Assembly: GCA_947384645.1 (NCBI GenBank)
Contig: CANDHX010000034.1
Location: 1 to 10,599, forward strand
Source: an uncultured Mycoplasmatota bacterium
Lineage (GTDB): Bacteria; Bacillota_I; Bacilli_A; RF39; UBA660
Length of the DNA stretch: 10,599 nucleotides
Reading direction: 5' to 3'
Positions 1-6,263 of the stretch are shown here, piece by piece. The stretch's first letter is position 1. Each line of letters begins with the position of its first letter. Position numbers and translations under genes: made by a program. The notes under the pieces are model-generated. The model did not search any database and had not been told where the DNA came from. It saw only the letters and a program-made list of their open reading frames with translations.

Positions 1-1
1 A

Positions 2-307
2 TACTTACATTCTAGGATTATAGAACCAGATAAAATGGTCGACGATGCTATGAAATTATCGTCTTATAGACCTAAAACGGACTCTATAAAAGAGTTTATA
101 GAGCAGGAATTGAAATATATATATGTCGATACTTTTTATTATAGTTTGGATAGTTTTATAAAATTAAAGACGGGTAGTAAATTCGATATAGATGTGTTTT
201 TAGACGATTTGTTAGTCAAAGTAAATTGTCTAAAAGATACGCCTTTGACCCACAGATTTATAGATGAAGTCATTTTTACTATAAACGATGCGAAACAAAA
301 TTTGTAA
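2..307 (+). CDS. 3' end of an unrecognised gene (5' truncated by the window edge)
   Basis: The reading frame is open from base 2 with no stop, through the ATG at 35, to TAA at 305-307. There is no ribosome binding site at a workable distance before that ATG, so the gene most likely begins outside the window and only its last ~101 residues are seen. The visible part is soluble and looks helical, with alternating acidic/basic and hydrophobic residues, several Tyr and Phe, no membrane segment and no motif I recognise. It sits 33 bases upstream of ylbD in the same direction, so the two may be co-transcribed. I cannot assign a family. It could be the C-terminal helical domain of a larger enzyme. 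I am confident it is coding and not confident about function. Confidence 0.6.
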   Translation, partial: YLHSRIIEPDKMVDDAMKLSSYRPKTDSIKEFIEQELKYIYVDTFYYSLDSFIKLKTGSKFDIDVFLDDLLVKVNCLKDTPLTHRFIDEVIFTINDAKQNL

Positions 308-340
308 TAATGCATATAATCAAATAGAGGGGATGGGGTC

Positions 341-706
341 GTGAGTAAAAAGGAAGAATTTAAAAGTTTTGTGGCAAGTCATCCCGAACTATTGAGCGTC
401 GTACACGATAAAAAGCATTCGTGGCAAGATTTGTTCGAAGTATACGATTTGTATGGAAACGATGATGTTGCCTGGGGTAAATATTTAAATACAGTTGAAA
501 GCACTAAAAGCGATGAGCGGTTAAATAGTCTGGGGGAGCTTACTAAACTCTTTAAAAACGTAAACATCGAGAACGTCCAAAAATATATCGACACAGCTCA
601 AAAAGCTATCGGAGTAATTCAAGAACTAACGGGTTCTAGTTCACAAGTAGTAGGTTCTAAAGGGCCTAGCGTATCTAGACCTATAAATAAAATATTCGAG
701 GATTAA
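341..706 (+). CDS. ylbD: YlbD-like putative spore coat protein
   Basis: A 121-residue protein starting at a GTG, chosen because a strong GAGGGGA site (327-333) lies 7 bases upstream and no in-frame ATG is better placed. The N-terminus has the YlbD pattern: an EEFKSFVASHPEL segment (residues 5-17), then a W-Q-D-L-F/Y-E-x-Y-x-L-Y-G core (28-39) and a D-D-x-x-W-x-K-Y run (41-48). The C-terminal half is helical (about 65-96) with a Ser/Gly-rich, probably flexible tail. Family knowledge: in Bacillus subtilis YlbD is a spore coat protein encoded next to ylbE, and the same order is found here, with ylbE starting 3 bases after this stop. Homologues also occur in Bacilli not known to sporulate, so a coat role here is inferred only. 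Confidence 0.8.
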   Translation: MSKKEEFKSFVASHPELLSVVHDKKHSWQDLFEVYDLYGNDDVAWGKYLNTVESTKSDERLNSLGELTKLFKNVNIENVQKYIDTAQKAIGVIQELTGSSSQVVGSKGPSVSRPINKIFED

Positions 707-709
707 TCC

Positions 710-931
710 ATGCAGTTGATTACTTTATATGCATTGAAAAACGATGCCAAAATGCACGAATTTTTACACGAAAACTCGAATTGGTATAAGTATTTGAATA
801 GGAATTCTAAAAATTATGATGCTTTTATTAAAGCGATGAGGAAGCAATATAAACTTACTCCTACCGATAAAATAAGCTCGACTTTAGACAATATAGATTT
901 GATAAGCACAGTCATACAGACGATTAAGTAG
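710..931 (+). CDS. ylbE: YlbE-like small protein
   Basis: A 73-residue protein whose ATG is preceded by GAGGA (698-702) lying inside the 3' end of ylbD, 7 bases upstream; only 3 bases separate the genes, so translational coupling is likely. The sequence follows the YlbE family plan: a short N-terminal helix, then a H-E-N-S-x-W-Y-K-Y-L-x-R-x segment (residues 19-31, family pattern xxPxWYRxLxRNP), a helix with an FIKAMRKQYK stretch (39-48), and a hydrophobic C-terminal helix (56-71). Length is typical for the family (~75-80 residues). The biochemical role of YlbE is unknown. It sits in the ylb cluster beside ylbD in Bacillus, and the conserved pairing is the main support for the call. Confidence 0.8.
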   Translation: MQLITLYALKNDAKMHEFLHENSNWYKYLNRNSKNYDAFIKAMRKQYKLTPTDKISSTLDNIDLISTVIQTIK

Positions 932-949
932 GTATGACTTTTCGTTTGC

Positions 950-995
950 AAAAAATCGAAAAAAAGAAAGTTTTGCAAATACACTTGCAAAACTT
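950..995 (-). terminator. Intrinsic terminator of the minus-strand membrane protein gene
   Basis: A perfect 11-bp inverted repeat (arms 968-978 and 985-995, loop ATACAC). Read on the minus strand it is followed by a T-rich tract (complement of 950-967: seven T, CGA, then six T), as expected for a rho-independent terminator of the gene ending at 1023. There is no T tract on the plus-strand side, so it is unlikely to terminate ylbE efficiently. A third copy of the TTTGCAAA core at 945-952 allows an alternative pairing. Confidence 0.75.
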
Positions 996-1022
996 CCTAG
1001 GCTGTAGAGCTATCTTACTACT

Positions 1023-1325
1023 TTAAAACGATTTTAAATATTTTGATGAATGCAATACGATAAATAGACCTAATAGAAAATCGATTATGTCGCCTTTTAA
1101 AATTGTAAGCACCATGAGTATTCCTACTATAATTCCTATCGTTCCTACTACTTTAGAACCGTTTTTAGCTAAAAAGAAACCTAGGAATAAGAAGATTGCA
1201 AATCCTAGAGAAAATACATTTATATATCCTTTAAAAAAAGAAAAACCTAAAATAATAAGTTCTAGTATAGATAAAAAAAGCAAATCGTTTTTTAAATTTT
1301 TTTGTGCTCTTTCAAATTCACTCAT
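1023..1325 (-). CDS. Small four-helix integral membrane protein, function unknown
   Basis: A 100-residue hydrophobic protein. The minus-strand ATG (complement of 1323-1325) has a near-perfect AGGAGGA site (complement of 1332-1338) 6 bases upstream, a plausible promoter further upstream and an intrinsic terminator behind it; these decide in favour of this frame over the overlapping plus-strand frame. Residues 1-13 are charged and probably cytosolic. Four hydrophobic segments follow, at about 14-31, 36-53, 58-77 and 80-93, with short loops (K32-G33, K54-N-G, K78-G-D). The short polar tail ends LKSF. There is no signal peptide and no recognisable catalytic motif. It is transcribed alone between two plus-strand operons. 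I do not recognise the family; it resembles many small DUF-type membrane proteins of Bacilli. Confidence 0.75.
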   Translation of the reverse strand: MSEFERAQKNLKNDLLFLSILELIILGFSFFKGYINVFSLGFAIFLFLGFFLAKNGSKVVGTIGIIVGILMVLTILKGDIIDFLLGLFIVLHSSKYLKSF

Positions 1326-1347
1326 ATTTTATCCTCCTACTGTTTTG

Positions 1348-1376
1348 GTTTTACCACATTTAAGGTATTTAGTAAA
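1348..1376 (-). promoter_or_regulatory. Candidate sigma-A promoter for the minus-strand membrane protein gene
   Basis: On the minus strand, TTTACT (complement of 1371-1376) is separated by 17 bp from TAAAAC (complement of 1348-1353), with a TGG just before the -10 giving an extended -10. The start would fall near 1341, leaving a leader of about 16 bases with the AGGAGGA site inside it, similar to the other promoters here. Both hexamers are imperfect. Confidence 0.4.
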
Positions 1377-1393
1377 ATTTTTCTATTAAAGCT

Positions 1394-1422
1394 TTGCCAA
1401 AAGGTTTCTATTGTGTTATAAT
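1394..1422 (+). promoter_or_regulatory. Sigma-A promoter of the DUF1292-like/LRR-transglutaminase operon
   Basis: TTGCCA (1394-1399), a 17-bp spacer and a perfect TATAAT (1417-1422) preceded by TG at 1414-1415, so an extended -10 promoter. The predicted start near 1429 gives a leader of about 18 bases before the ATG at 1447. It is divergent from the promoter of the minus-strand membrane protein gene, about 20 bp away. Confidence 0.8.
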
Positions 1423-1446
1423 ACCATACTTAAAGAAGGTGATTTT

Positions 1447-1689
1447 ATGCGAAGCGAATATTTAGACATCAAAGATAGAGAAGGTGCTTTGAAAAGAGTA
1501 AAAGTCGTATTAAAATATAAAGATGATAATTCTAAATTATGTTATATGGTTTATGAATACGAGGATGAATATTTTGCTTGTAAGTATAAAGATATTTTAG
1601 GAGAGGTCGAAATTGATACGGACTTGACGAGCGAAGAGTTAGAAGCACTACAAAAACTTTGCGACAAAATGGGGGATATTATAGAATGA
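1447..1689 (+). CDS. Small acidic cytosolic protein, possibly DUF1292-like
   Basis: An 80-residue protein. ATG 1447 is chosen because GAAGGTGA (1435-1442) lies just upstream and the promoter's start point lies near 1429, which excludes the longer in-frame extension. It is rich in Asp, Glu and Lys with no membrane segment. The layout (beta-strand-like RVKVVLKYKD, then CYMVYEYEDEYFACKY, then V-E-I-D and a C-terminal helix from S-E-E-L at about 64-67) recalls DUF1292/YrzB proteins, a Firmicutes family of unknown function. The similarity is a loose pattern and I would not rely on it. Its stop overlaps the start of the next gene (ATGA at 1686-1689), so the two are translationally coupled, and this protein may be a partner or regulator of the membrane enzyme downstream. 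Confidence 0.75.
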   Translation: MRSEYLDIKDREGALKRVKVVLKYKDDNSKLCYMVYEYEDEYFACKYKDILGEVEIDTDLTSEELEALQKLCDKMGDIIE

Positions 1690-3137
1690 AAAAGTTGAAA
1701 GTTAACAAGAAAGATGCATCTTTTATAAATAAAGAAACTTTTGAAGATAAACTTCAAATTGTTAAGTCGTTCGGGGAATGCGTAATAAATAACTGGTTAC
1801 AGCTGGGAATAACTGTATTTTCTATAGGTACAGTTTTCATATCGGGTTCTTGTCTTTTTGGAGTGGCTCAATCGATTTGTGATGTAGCTAAAGGTCTATC
1901 AGCAAATACCGAAACGCCAAATTTAGAAGAGAAAAATGACGAAATTATAAGTCAAATAGAACAGAGTAGCGTTTTAGTTGCGGGCGTTCCGCATACTTTA
2001 AAAGACGATTATGTTTTAATAGATAGAGTAGTATATCACAAAGATGGAACGCAAATCGATTTAAACGGAAGTGACTTGAACTTGTATTTAATCGGAGTAA
2101 ATATAGATAGAAATACTCTAGAAGCTTTAAATTTTAAAGAAGCTAATTCAAGAATGGCTGGCTTTAATTATTCTTCTATACAAGACGATTTTCTTGAAGA
2201 ACTGCCAAATACTATCGAAGTGTTGGATTTGAGCAATTGTCACTATATAAAAGACCTTTCTCTTTTGCCTAAAAAAGCTCCAAATTTGAAGTCTCTTTGT
2301 TTAAATAATGTGCCTCTTTTAAAGAATTTAAATTTCTTATATGAGCTACCTTTTTTAGAAGAAGTGCAGATATCCGAATCGGCTTGTGTAACTATGGATT
2401 TATTAGACTATTTTAAAAGAGCTGGAATAAAAACCAATATTACAGTAGAAGACGTCTTAAATTCTAGAAGAGTAGACGAAATCGTAGAAGAAATAATAAA
2501 ACCTGGGATGAGCGATGAAGATAAGATTAGAGCTGTAACTTTATACGTTTTAAACAATTTGAGATACGACTTTAGTATGAGTCATGTAAGTAATAGAAAG
2601 CCTTTGTCTTGTGCGTTAAACGAGCAAGCAGGAGTATGTGCATCGTATGCCTATTTTACAGCAGTTCTTTTAAATAAAGCTAATGTAAAAGTTATGGAAA
2701 TAACGAGCGACACTCACGGGTGGAACTTAGTAGAAGTTGAAGGTAACTATAGTTATATAGATACGACAAATATAGACGGCAGCTTTTTCTTCAATAAACT
2801 TCTTTCTATAACAGGTTTTACTAAGTATTACATGATGAGTCCAGGTGCAACTTTTACGACATCGATGAGCAATCCAAATGAAGAAGTGACTATCATACCA
2901 TATGAAATTTTAGAAGATATAAATAAACAGTTAGATGAAGAGTCTATCTTTCAAAAGTATGGAACTATTATCGGAAATGTTGGAGTTCTTCTATGCTATT
3001 TGTTAATAGGTGCCATGATAGCAGCTTTTCCATTCGTATCATTTTGGACTTATAAAAATATAAAAGATTTAAATTACTCTATTAAAAAATCATATAATAT
3101 AAAAAAACTAAATTCACAAAAAAATAATATTAAATAG
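1686..3137 (+). CDS. Membrane-anchored leucine-rich-repeat protein with transglutaminase-like domain
   Basis: A 483-residue protein. ATG 1686 overlaps the previous stop and has GGGGGAT (1671-1677) upstream. Order: a short basic cytosolic N-terminus; TM helix about 38-62; a linker; a leucine-rich region about 168-245 with LRR-like units (I-E-V-L-D-L-S-N-C, L-K-S-L-C-L-N-N, L-E-E-V-Q-I-S); a transglutaminase-like (papain-fold) domain about 262-365; a second TM about 428-455; a Lys-rich tail. The catalytic triad of the transglutaminase/protease superfamily appears intact: Cys318 in A-G-V-C-A-S-Y-A, His344 in D-T-H-G-W-N, Asp359 in Y-I-D-T-T-N. Basic termini on both sides put the ends in the cytosol and the LRR-enzyme part outside. 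Such domains act as peptidases or cross-linkers; the substrate here is unknown, and a cell-wall or surface protein is the inference. LRRs may select the substrate. Confidence 0.85.
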   Translation: MKKLKVNKKDASFINKETFEDKLQIVKSFGECVINNWLQLGITVFSIGTVFISGSCLFGVAQSICDVAKGLSANTETPNLEEKNDEIISQIEQSSVLVAGVPHTLKDDYVLIDRVVYHKDGTQIDLNGSDLNLYLIGVNIDRNTLEALNFKEANSRMAGFNYSSIQDDFLEELPNTIEVLDLSNCHYIKDLSLLPKKAPNLKSLCLNNVPLLKNLNFLYELPFLEEVQISESACVTMDLLDYFKRAGIKTNITVEDVLNSRRVDEIVEEIIKPGMSDEDKIRAVTLYVLNNLRYDFSMSHVSNRKPLSCALNEQAGVCASYAYFTAVLLNKANVKVMEITSDTHGWNLVEVEGNYSYIDTTNIDGSFFFNKLLSITGFTKYYMMSPGATFTTSMSNPNEEVTIIPYEILEDINKQLDEESIFQKYGTIIGNVGVLLCYLLIGAMIAAFPFVSFWTYKNIKDLNYSIKKSYNIKKLNSQKNNIK

Positions 3138-3295
3138 AGTATCATTTTAACCGGATATATAATCTATTACTAGAGGTCTTTCTTTACTACGATAATTGAT
3201 TTAGAGTGATGAAATAAGAGATATTAAACGCAGAATGCAAATCATGTATTCTCGTTTTTCTTTCTTTCAAACCACTAAATTTTTTTATAATACAA

Positions 3296-3324
3296 TTGTA
3301 AAAAAACTGCAGATAAAGTATAAT
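3296..3324 (+). promoter_or_regulatory. Candidate sigma-A promoter upstream of cse60-murJ
   Basis: TTGTAA (3296-3301), a 17-bp spacer and a perfect TATAAT (3319-3324). The start would be near 3331, giving a leader of about 59 bases. A second TATAAT (3368-3373) sits closer to the gene but has no fitting -35 and would leave almost no leader. The 252-base gap from 3138 to 3389 holds no supportable gene and no clear riboswitch fold. Confidence 0.55.
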
Positions 3325-3389
3325 AGGGATGATACAAATTAAGACAAATTTCACTCTTTCTTTAAGCTATAATTTTTATGGGTGATAAT

Positions 3390-3569
3390 ATGAGAGTGAA
3401 AGTAATCGATGAAAGCCATGAGAAAGATTTAGAATATTCTATAAACGAATTCTTATCTTCTTCTAGTGCTAAAGTAATCGATATAAAATTCAACGTCGCA
3501 ATCAGTACTTGTGGAGAAGAACAAATATATTGTTTTTCAGCGATGATTTTATATGAAAGTAGTGAATGA
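3390..3569 (+). CDS. cse60: Cse60-family small sporulation-associated protein
   Basis: A 59-residue protein. The start is taken at ATG 3390 because GGGTGAT (3380-3386) is placed as its ribosome binding site; an ATG at 3378 in the same frame would have none. The sequence matches the Cse60 family pattern over its whole length: V-K-V-x-D-E-S-H-E-K-D-L-E (residues 3-14), I-N-E-F-L (18-22), V-I-D-I-K-F-N-V-A (29-37) and the diagnostic end E-E-Q-I-Y-C-F-S-A-M-I-L-Y (43-55). In Bacillus subtilis Cse60 is a ~60-residue sporulation protein under sigma-E control with no known biochemical function. Here the gene is followed 1 base later by the MurJ-type flippase, so it is probably the first gene of a two-gene operon. 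The promoter visible upstream looks like sigma-A rather than sigma-E. Confidence 0.8.
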   Translation: MRVKVIDESHEKDLEYSINEFLSSSSAKVIDIKFNVAISTCGEEQIYCFSAMILYESSE

Positions 3570-3570
3570 T

Positions 3571-5202
3571 ATGAAAAAAAGTGGGTTTGTAGAGGGAGCT
3601 ATGATTGCAACGATTGCAGTCATCATAACGAAAATATTAGGAATGCTATACGTCATTCCTTTTTATGGTATTATCGGGACACAAGGCGGAGCCCTTTACA
3701 GTTATGCCTACAACATATACTCCATTTTTCTAGGCATTTCTAGTGCAGGAATACCTACGGCAATTAGTAAGATAATAAGCGAATACAATACTCTTAATTT
3801 AAAAGAAGCCAAGTATCGAACGTTTAAAATAGGAAAAAAATTAATCGGTTATATCTCGATTGCAGGATTTTTAATAATGTTTTTATTCGCCGAATTAATG
3901 GCTAAGGTGATAATAGGAGATTTGACGGGAGGAAACTCTATAGCCGATGTAGCTTTTGTCATAAGATGTATAAGTTTTGCAGTCTTAGTAATACCATATT
4001 TGAGCGTCACTAAAGGATATATTCAAGGACACAGCATAGTGGAACCGACTAGTATAGGAAGCATTTTAGAACAGGTAATAAGAATATTCGTAATTCTAAG
4101 TGGAAGTTTTTTAGCTTATAAAGTGTTTTCGATGAGTTTATCACTTTCGGTGGGAATCGCCATATCGGGAGCGTTTTTTGGAGGTCTTGCAGCTTGTATC
4201 TATTTAAGGTGCAAGATGAAAAAAAATAGAGAAACTTTAGGGATAAAAGAATATAAAGTAAAAGACGATGTAAAAGACTCGGAAATCATAAAAAAAGTAT
4301 TATCCTATTCCATACCGTTTATAATAATAAATATCGCTACATCTATTTACAATTTTACCGATATGGTATTAATCATAAGAGGATTAGACTTATTGGGATT
4401 TAGTGCAGTAGATGCCGAATTCATACAGAGTGCAATTACGACGTGGTCTACTAAAGTCTGTATGGTCGTGAGTTCATTCGCCATGGGTATGAGTGTAAGT
4501 TTGATACCGAATATAGTGTCGTCTTACGTCAAAAAGGACTGGGTCGATGTAAATAGAAAGATGAATAAAGCCTATCAAATCATATTGACAGTGTCTATTC
4601 CTTGCGGAATAGGATTATCGATTTTGGCTACTCCTGTATGGAATGTGTTCTATGGAAAAAGTGTTTATGGTCCACAGGTATTATCGCTTATGGTAATAAG
4701 TGCCATATTTGCAAATCTATATTCGATCACTTTTAACACGATGCAGTCCTTGAATAAGTATAAAATCGTATACATAAGTGTGATAGCGGGATTCGGCTTC
4801 AACGCCTTACTCGATATTCCTTTGATGCTTTTATTTTCTAAAATAGGACTACCTCCATTTTTTGGAGCTATTACAGCTACGATGTGTGGATATTTGATAT
4901 CGATTAAAATAGCAACTCATCATTTGAAGAAGAAGCACGATATGGACTATAAGCCGACTCTTTTAATGCTTGCTAAATTAGCAATCCCGACTGTTTTTAT
5001 GGTTTTAGTGTTATTTTTAGTAAACTCAATAATCCCATTTAATGTTAGTAGTAAATGGGGGGCTATTGTTAAAATAGGAGTCGATGCCCTATTCGGTGGG
5101 TGTGTTTACTTGTTCTTCATATACAAAATGGGAATTATAGAACAAGTATTTGGAAAAACGATTATAAATAAAATAAAGAAAAAGCTTCACATAAAAAGGT
5201 GA
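3571..5202 (+). CDS. murJ: MurJ/YtgP-type lipid II flippase (MOP superfamily)
   Basis: A 543-residue integral membrane protein, essentially the length of Bacillus subtilis YtgP/MurJ (544). About 14 hydrophobic segments can be counted. The N-terminus (F-V-E-G-A-x-I-A-T; then K-I-L-G-M-L-Y-V-I-P-F-Y, about 22-32; then G-G-A-L-Y-S-Y-A-Y, 39-47; then I-F-L-G-I-S-S-A-G-I-P, 52-62) is the signature of the YtgP/SpoVB group of polysaccharide-biosynthesis flippases. MurJ moves lipid II from the inner to the outer face of the membrane for peptidoglycan synthesis. YtgP and SpoVB are close relatives and cannot be separated fully by eye, but the GGALYSY segment favours YtgP. ATG 3571 gives the family-typical M-K-x-S-x-F start although its ribosome binding site is weak; an in-frame ATG at 3553 would overlap cse60 by 17 bases. 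The last codons lie in the hairpin that terminates the convergent gene. Confidence 0.9.
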   Translation: MKKSGFVEGAMIATIAVIITKILGMLYVIPFYGIIGTQGGALYSYAYNIYSIFLGISSAGIPTAISKIISEYNTLNLKEAKYRTFKIGKKLIGYISIAGFLIMFLFAELMAKVIIGDLTGGNSIADVAFVIRCISFAVLVIPYLSVTKGYIQGHSIVEPTSIGSILEQVIRIFVILSGSFLAYKVFSMSLSLSVGIAISGAFFGGLAACIYLRCKMKKNRETLGIKEYKVKDDVKDSEIIKKVLSYSIPFIIINIATSIYNFTDMVLIIRGLDLLGFSAVDAEFIQSAITTWSTKVCMVVSSFAMGMSVSLIPNIVSSYVKKDWVDVNRKMNKAYQIILTVSIPCGIGLSILATPVWNVFYGKSVYGPQVLSLMVISAIFANLYSITFNTMQSLNKYKIVYISVIAGFGFNALLDIPLMLLFSKIGLPPFFGAITATMCGYLISIKIATHHLKKKHDMDYKPTLLMLAKLAIPTVFMVLVLFLVNSIIPFNVSSKWGAIVKIGVDALFGGCVYLFFIYKMGIIEQVFGKTIINKIKKKLHIKR

Positions 5203-5207
5203 AGCTT
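5167..5207 (-). terminator. Intrinsic terminator of the minus-strand coiled-coil protein, inside the 3' end of murJ
   Basis: A perfect 9-bp inverted repeat (5182-5190 and 5199-5207, AAGCTTCAC/GTGAAGCTT, 8-base loop). On the minus strand it is followed by a T-rich run (complement of 5167-5181). No T tract exists on the plus-strand side. The stop codons of both convergent genes (murJ TGA 5200-5202; minus-strand TAA at 5206-5208) fall in or at the right arm. Confidence 0.8.
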
Positions 5208-5523
5208 AGACCATATACATGTTGTTGTTCGTCGTATAGTCGGTGGTGTTATTAGCTGCTAATTCGCTTTCTAATTTAGAAATTCGAGTGTCTAGTCTGT
5301 TGATTTGACGTTCTATTTTAGCAAGGCGACTTTCTAGTTCACTAGAATAATTAGACGTATTATCATAGACTGGAGTCATTATTGGTCCTTGATAAAAGTT
5401 ACTACTCGATTCTGTAGCCATTGGATAACCACCCATAGCTGGCATATTTGGCATTGGAGTAGTTGGATAGAAGTACGATGAAGCACTTTGATTTTGAAAA
5501 AATGCATTTCTGTCTTTTTTCAT
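5206..5523 (-). CDS. Small Asn/Met/Pro-rich protein with C-terminal coiled coil, coat-like in composition
   Basis: A 105-residue protein on the minus strand with an AAGGAGG site (complement of 5531-5537) 7 bases before the ATG. Residues 1-60 are low-complexity and rich in Ser, Asn, Pro, Met, Tyr and Gly (for example P-T-T-P-M-P-N-M-P-A-M-G-G-Y-P-M, 20-35). Residues 62-88 form a clear heptad coiled coil (E-L-E-S-R-L-A-K-I-E-R-Q-I-N-R-L-D-T-R-I). The tail 90-105 is Asn/Thr/Tyr-rich. There is no signal peptide or membrane segment. The composition and MKKDRNAFFQ start resemble small spore coat or surface-associated proteins of Bacilli, but I cannot name a family, and this is a resemblance only. 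It is transcribed alone, divergent from trmB and convergent with murJ, and has its own terminator. Oligomerisation through the coiled coil is likely. Confidence 0.75.
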   Translation of the reverse strand: MKKDRNAFFQNQSASSYFYPTTPMPNMPAMGGYPMATESSSNFYQGPIMTPVYDNTSNYSSELESRLAKIERQINRLDTRISKLESELAANNTTDYTTNNNMYMV

Positions 5524-5543
5524 ATCATTTCCTCCTTTATTTT

Positions 5544-5551
5544 ATTATATG
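5544..5551 (-). promoter_or_regulatory. Candidate -10 element of the minus-strand coiled-coil protein
   Basis: On the minus strand CATATAAT (complement of 5544-5551) includes a perfect TATAAT, and extended by one base it fits the sigma-K -10 pattern CATAnnnTA; an AC lies 17 bases further upstream. No good sigma-A -35 is present at 17 bp. In an AT-rich genome this could be chance, so the sigma factor is left open. Confidence 0.35.
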
Positions 5552-5577
5552 TAATGTTAAGTTAGTAGGTGAAACAC

Positions 5578-6234
5578 ATGCGTTTGAGAAACGTTAAAAA
5601 TGCGAAAGAAATTTTAGAAAGTTCAAAATATTTCGTTAAGAATCCAGAAGAGTTTAAAGGAAGTTGGAAGAGCGTATTTAATAATGACAATCCAATAATG
5701 ATAGAAATCGGCATGGGTAAAGGGATGTTTTTAAAAAATATGGCTAAAAATCATCCCGAATGGAACTTCATAGGTATCGAAAAATACGAAAGTGTACTCG
5801 TAAGGGGAGTAGAGAACTTAGAAGAAGAACAGTTAGAAAACGTGCGGGTTATGTGTATAGATGCCAAAGAAATCGAAAACTATTTGTCTTCTGAAGTCGA
5901 CTCTTTATATCTAAACTTCAGCGACCCTTGGCCGAAAAAGAGACACCATAAAAGAAGGCTTACTCATGAATCATTCTTAAAGGAATACGACAAGGTATTT
6001 AAAAGTAATGCCCACATAATCCTTAAAACAGATAACGATTCACTTTTCGAATTTTCTCTCATGAGTCTTTGTAACTACGGCTATAAATTCGAGAAAATCG
6101 TCTTAGATTTATGGAATTCGAAAGAAGAAAACATAAGAACCGAATATGAAGAAAAATTTGGGAATATGGGTTTTAAAATCAAATATTTGGAAGCTTATAA
6201 AAAGTTAGAGGTAGAAAGAAATCTAAAAAGATGA
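5578..6234 (+). CDS. trmB: tRNA (guanine-N7-)-methyltransferase
   Basis: A 218-residue enzyme, full length for the bacterial family. ATG 5578 is chosen over a GTG three codons upstream because AGGTGA (5567-5572) is correctly spaced only for the ATG and M-R-L-R is the usual start. TrmB methylates G46 in the variable loop of many tRNAs with S-adenosylmethionine, forming m7G. Visible motifs: SAM-binding M-I-E-I-G-M-G-K-G-M-F (41-51), acidic I-G-I-E-K-Y at the end of strand 2 (65-70), the signature N-F-S-D-P-W-P-K-K-R-H-x-K-R-R-L (113-128), K-T-D-N (150-153) and C-terminal T-E-Y-E-E-K-F (188-194). Every key residue is in place. It is divergent from the coiled-coil protein with 54 bp between the two starts; I see no convincing promoter of its own in that gap. 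The next operon's -10 box overlaps its stop codon. Confidence 0.97.
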   Translation: MRLRNVKNAKEILESSKYFVKNPEEFKGSWKSVFNNDNPIMIEIGMGKGMFLKNMAKNHPEWNFIGIEKYESVLVRGVENLEEEQLENVRVMCIDAKEIENYLSSEVDSLYLNFSDPWPKKRHHKRRLTHESFLKEYDKVFKSNAHIILKTDNDSLFEFSLMSLCNYGYKFEKIVLDLWNSKEENIRTEYEEKFGNMGFKIKYLEAYKKLEVERNLKR

Positions 6235-6240
6235 TATAAT
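6232..6240 (+). promoter_or_regulatory. Extended -10 promoter of the lipoprotein-ytxH operon
   Basis: TGATATAAT (TGn plus a perfect TATAAT at 6235-6240) overlaps the trmB stop codon. The -35 position (about 6212-6217, TAGAAA) is poor, as is common for extended -10 promoters. Start near 6247, leader about 17 bases. Confidence 0.5.
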
Positions 6241-6263
6241 GTCTTTTGAACGTAGGTGAACTG

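Noticed and set aside
1087..1389. Plus-strand 100-codon frame overlapping the minus-strand membrane protein
   Set aside because: No ribosome binding site, odd Lys/Pro composition, and it is antisense to a gene with AGGAGGA, promoter and terminator.
3075..3141. 9-bp inverted repeat TACTCTATT/AATAGAGTA around the end of the LRR-transglutaminase gene
   Set aside because: The loop is 49 bases and no T tract follows, so it is not a convincing terminator.
3280..3306. TTTTTTTA/TAAAAAAA inverted repeat in the cse60 upstream region
   Set aside because: Pure A-T arms are expected by chance here and would be unstable as a hairpin.
3235..3342. 35-codon plus-strand frame (MQIMYSRFSFF...) in the gap before cse60
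   Set aside because: No ribosome binding site and it runs through the promoter; composition is that of AT-rich noncoding DNA.
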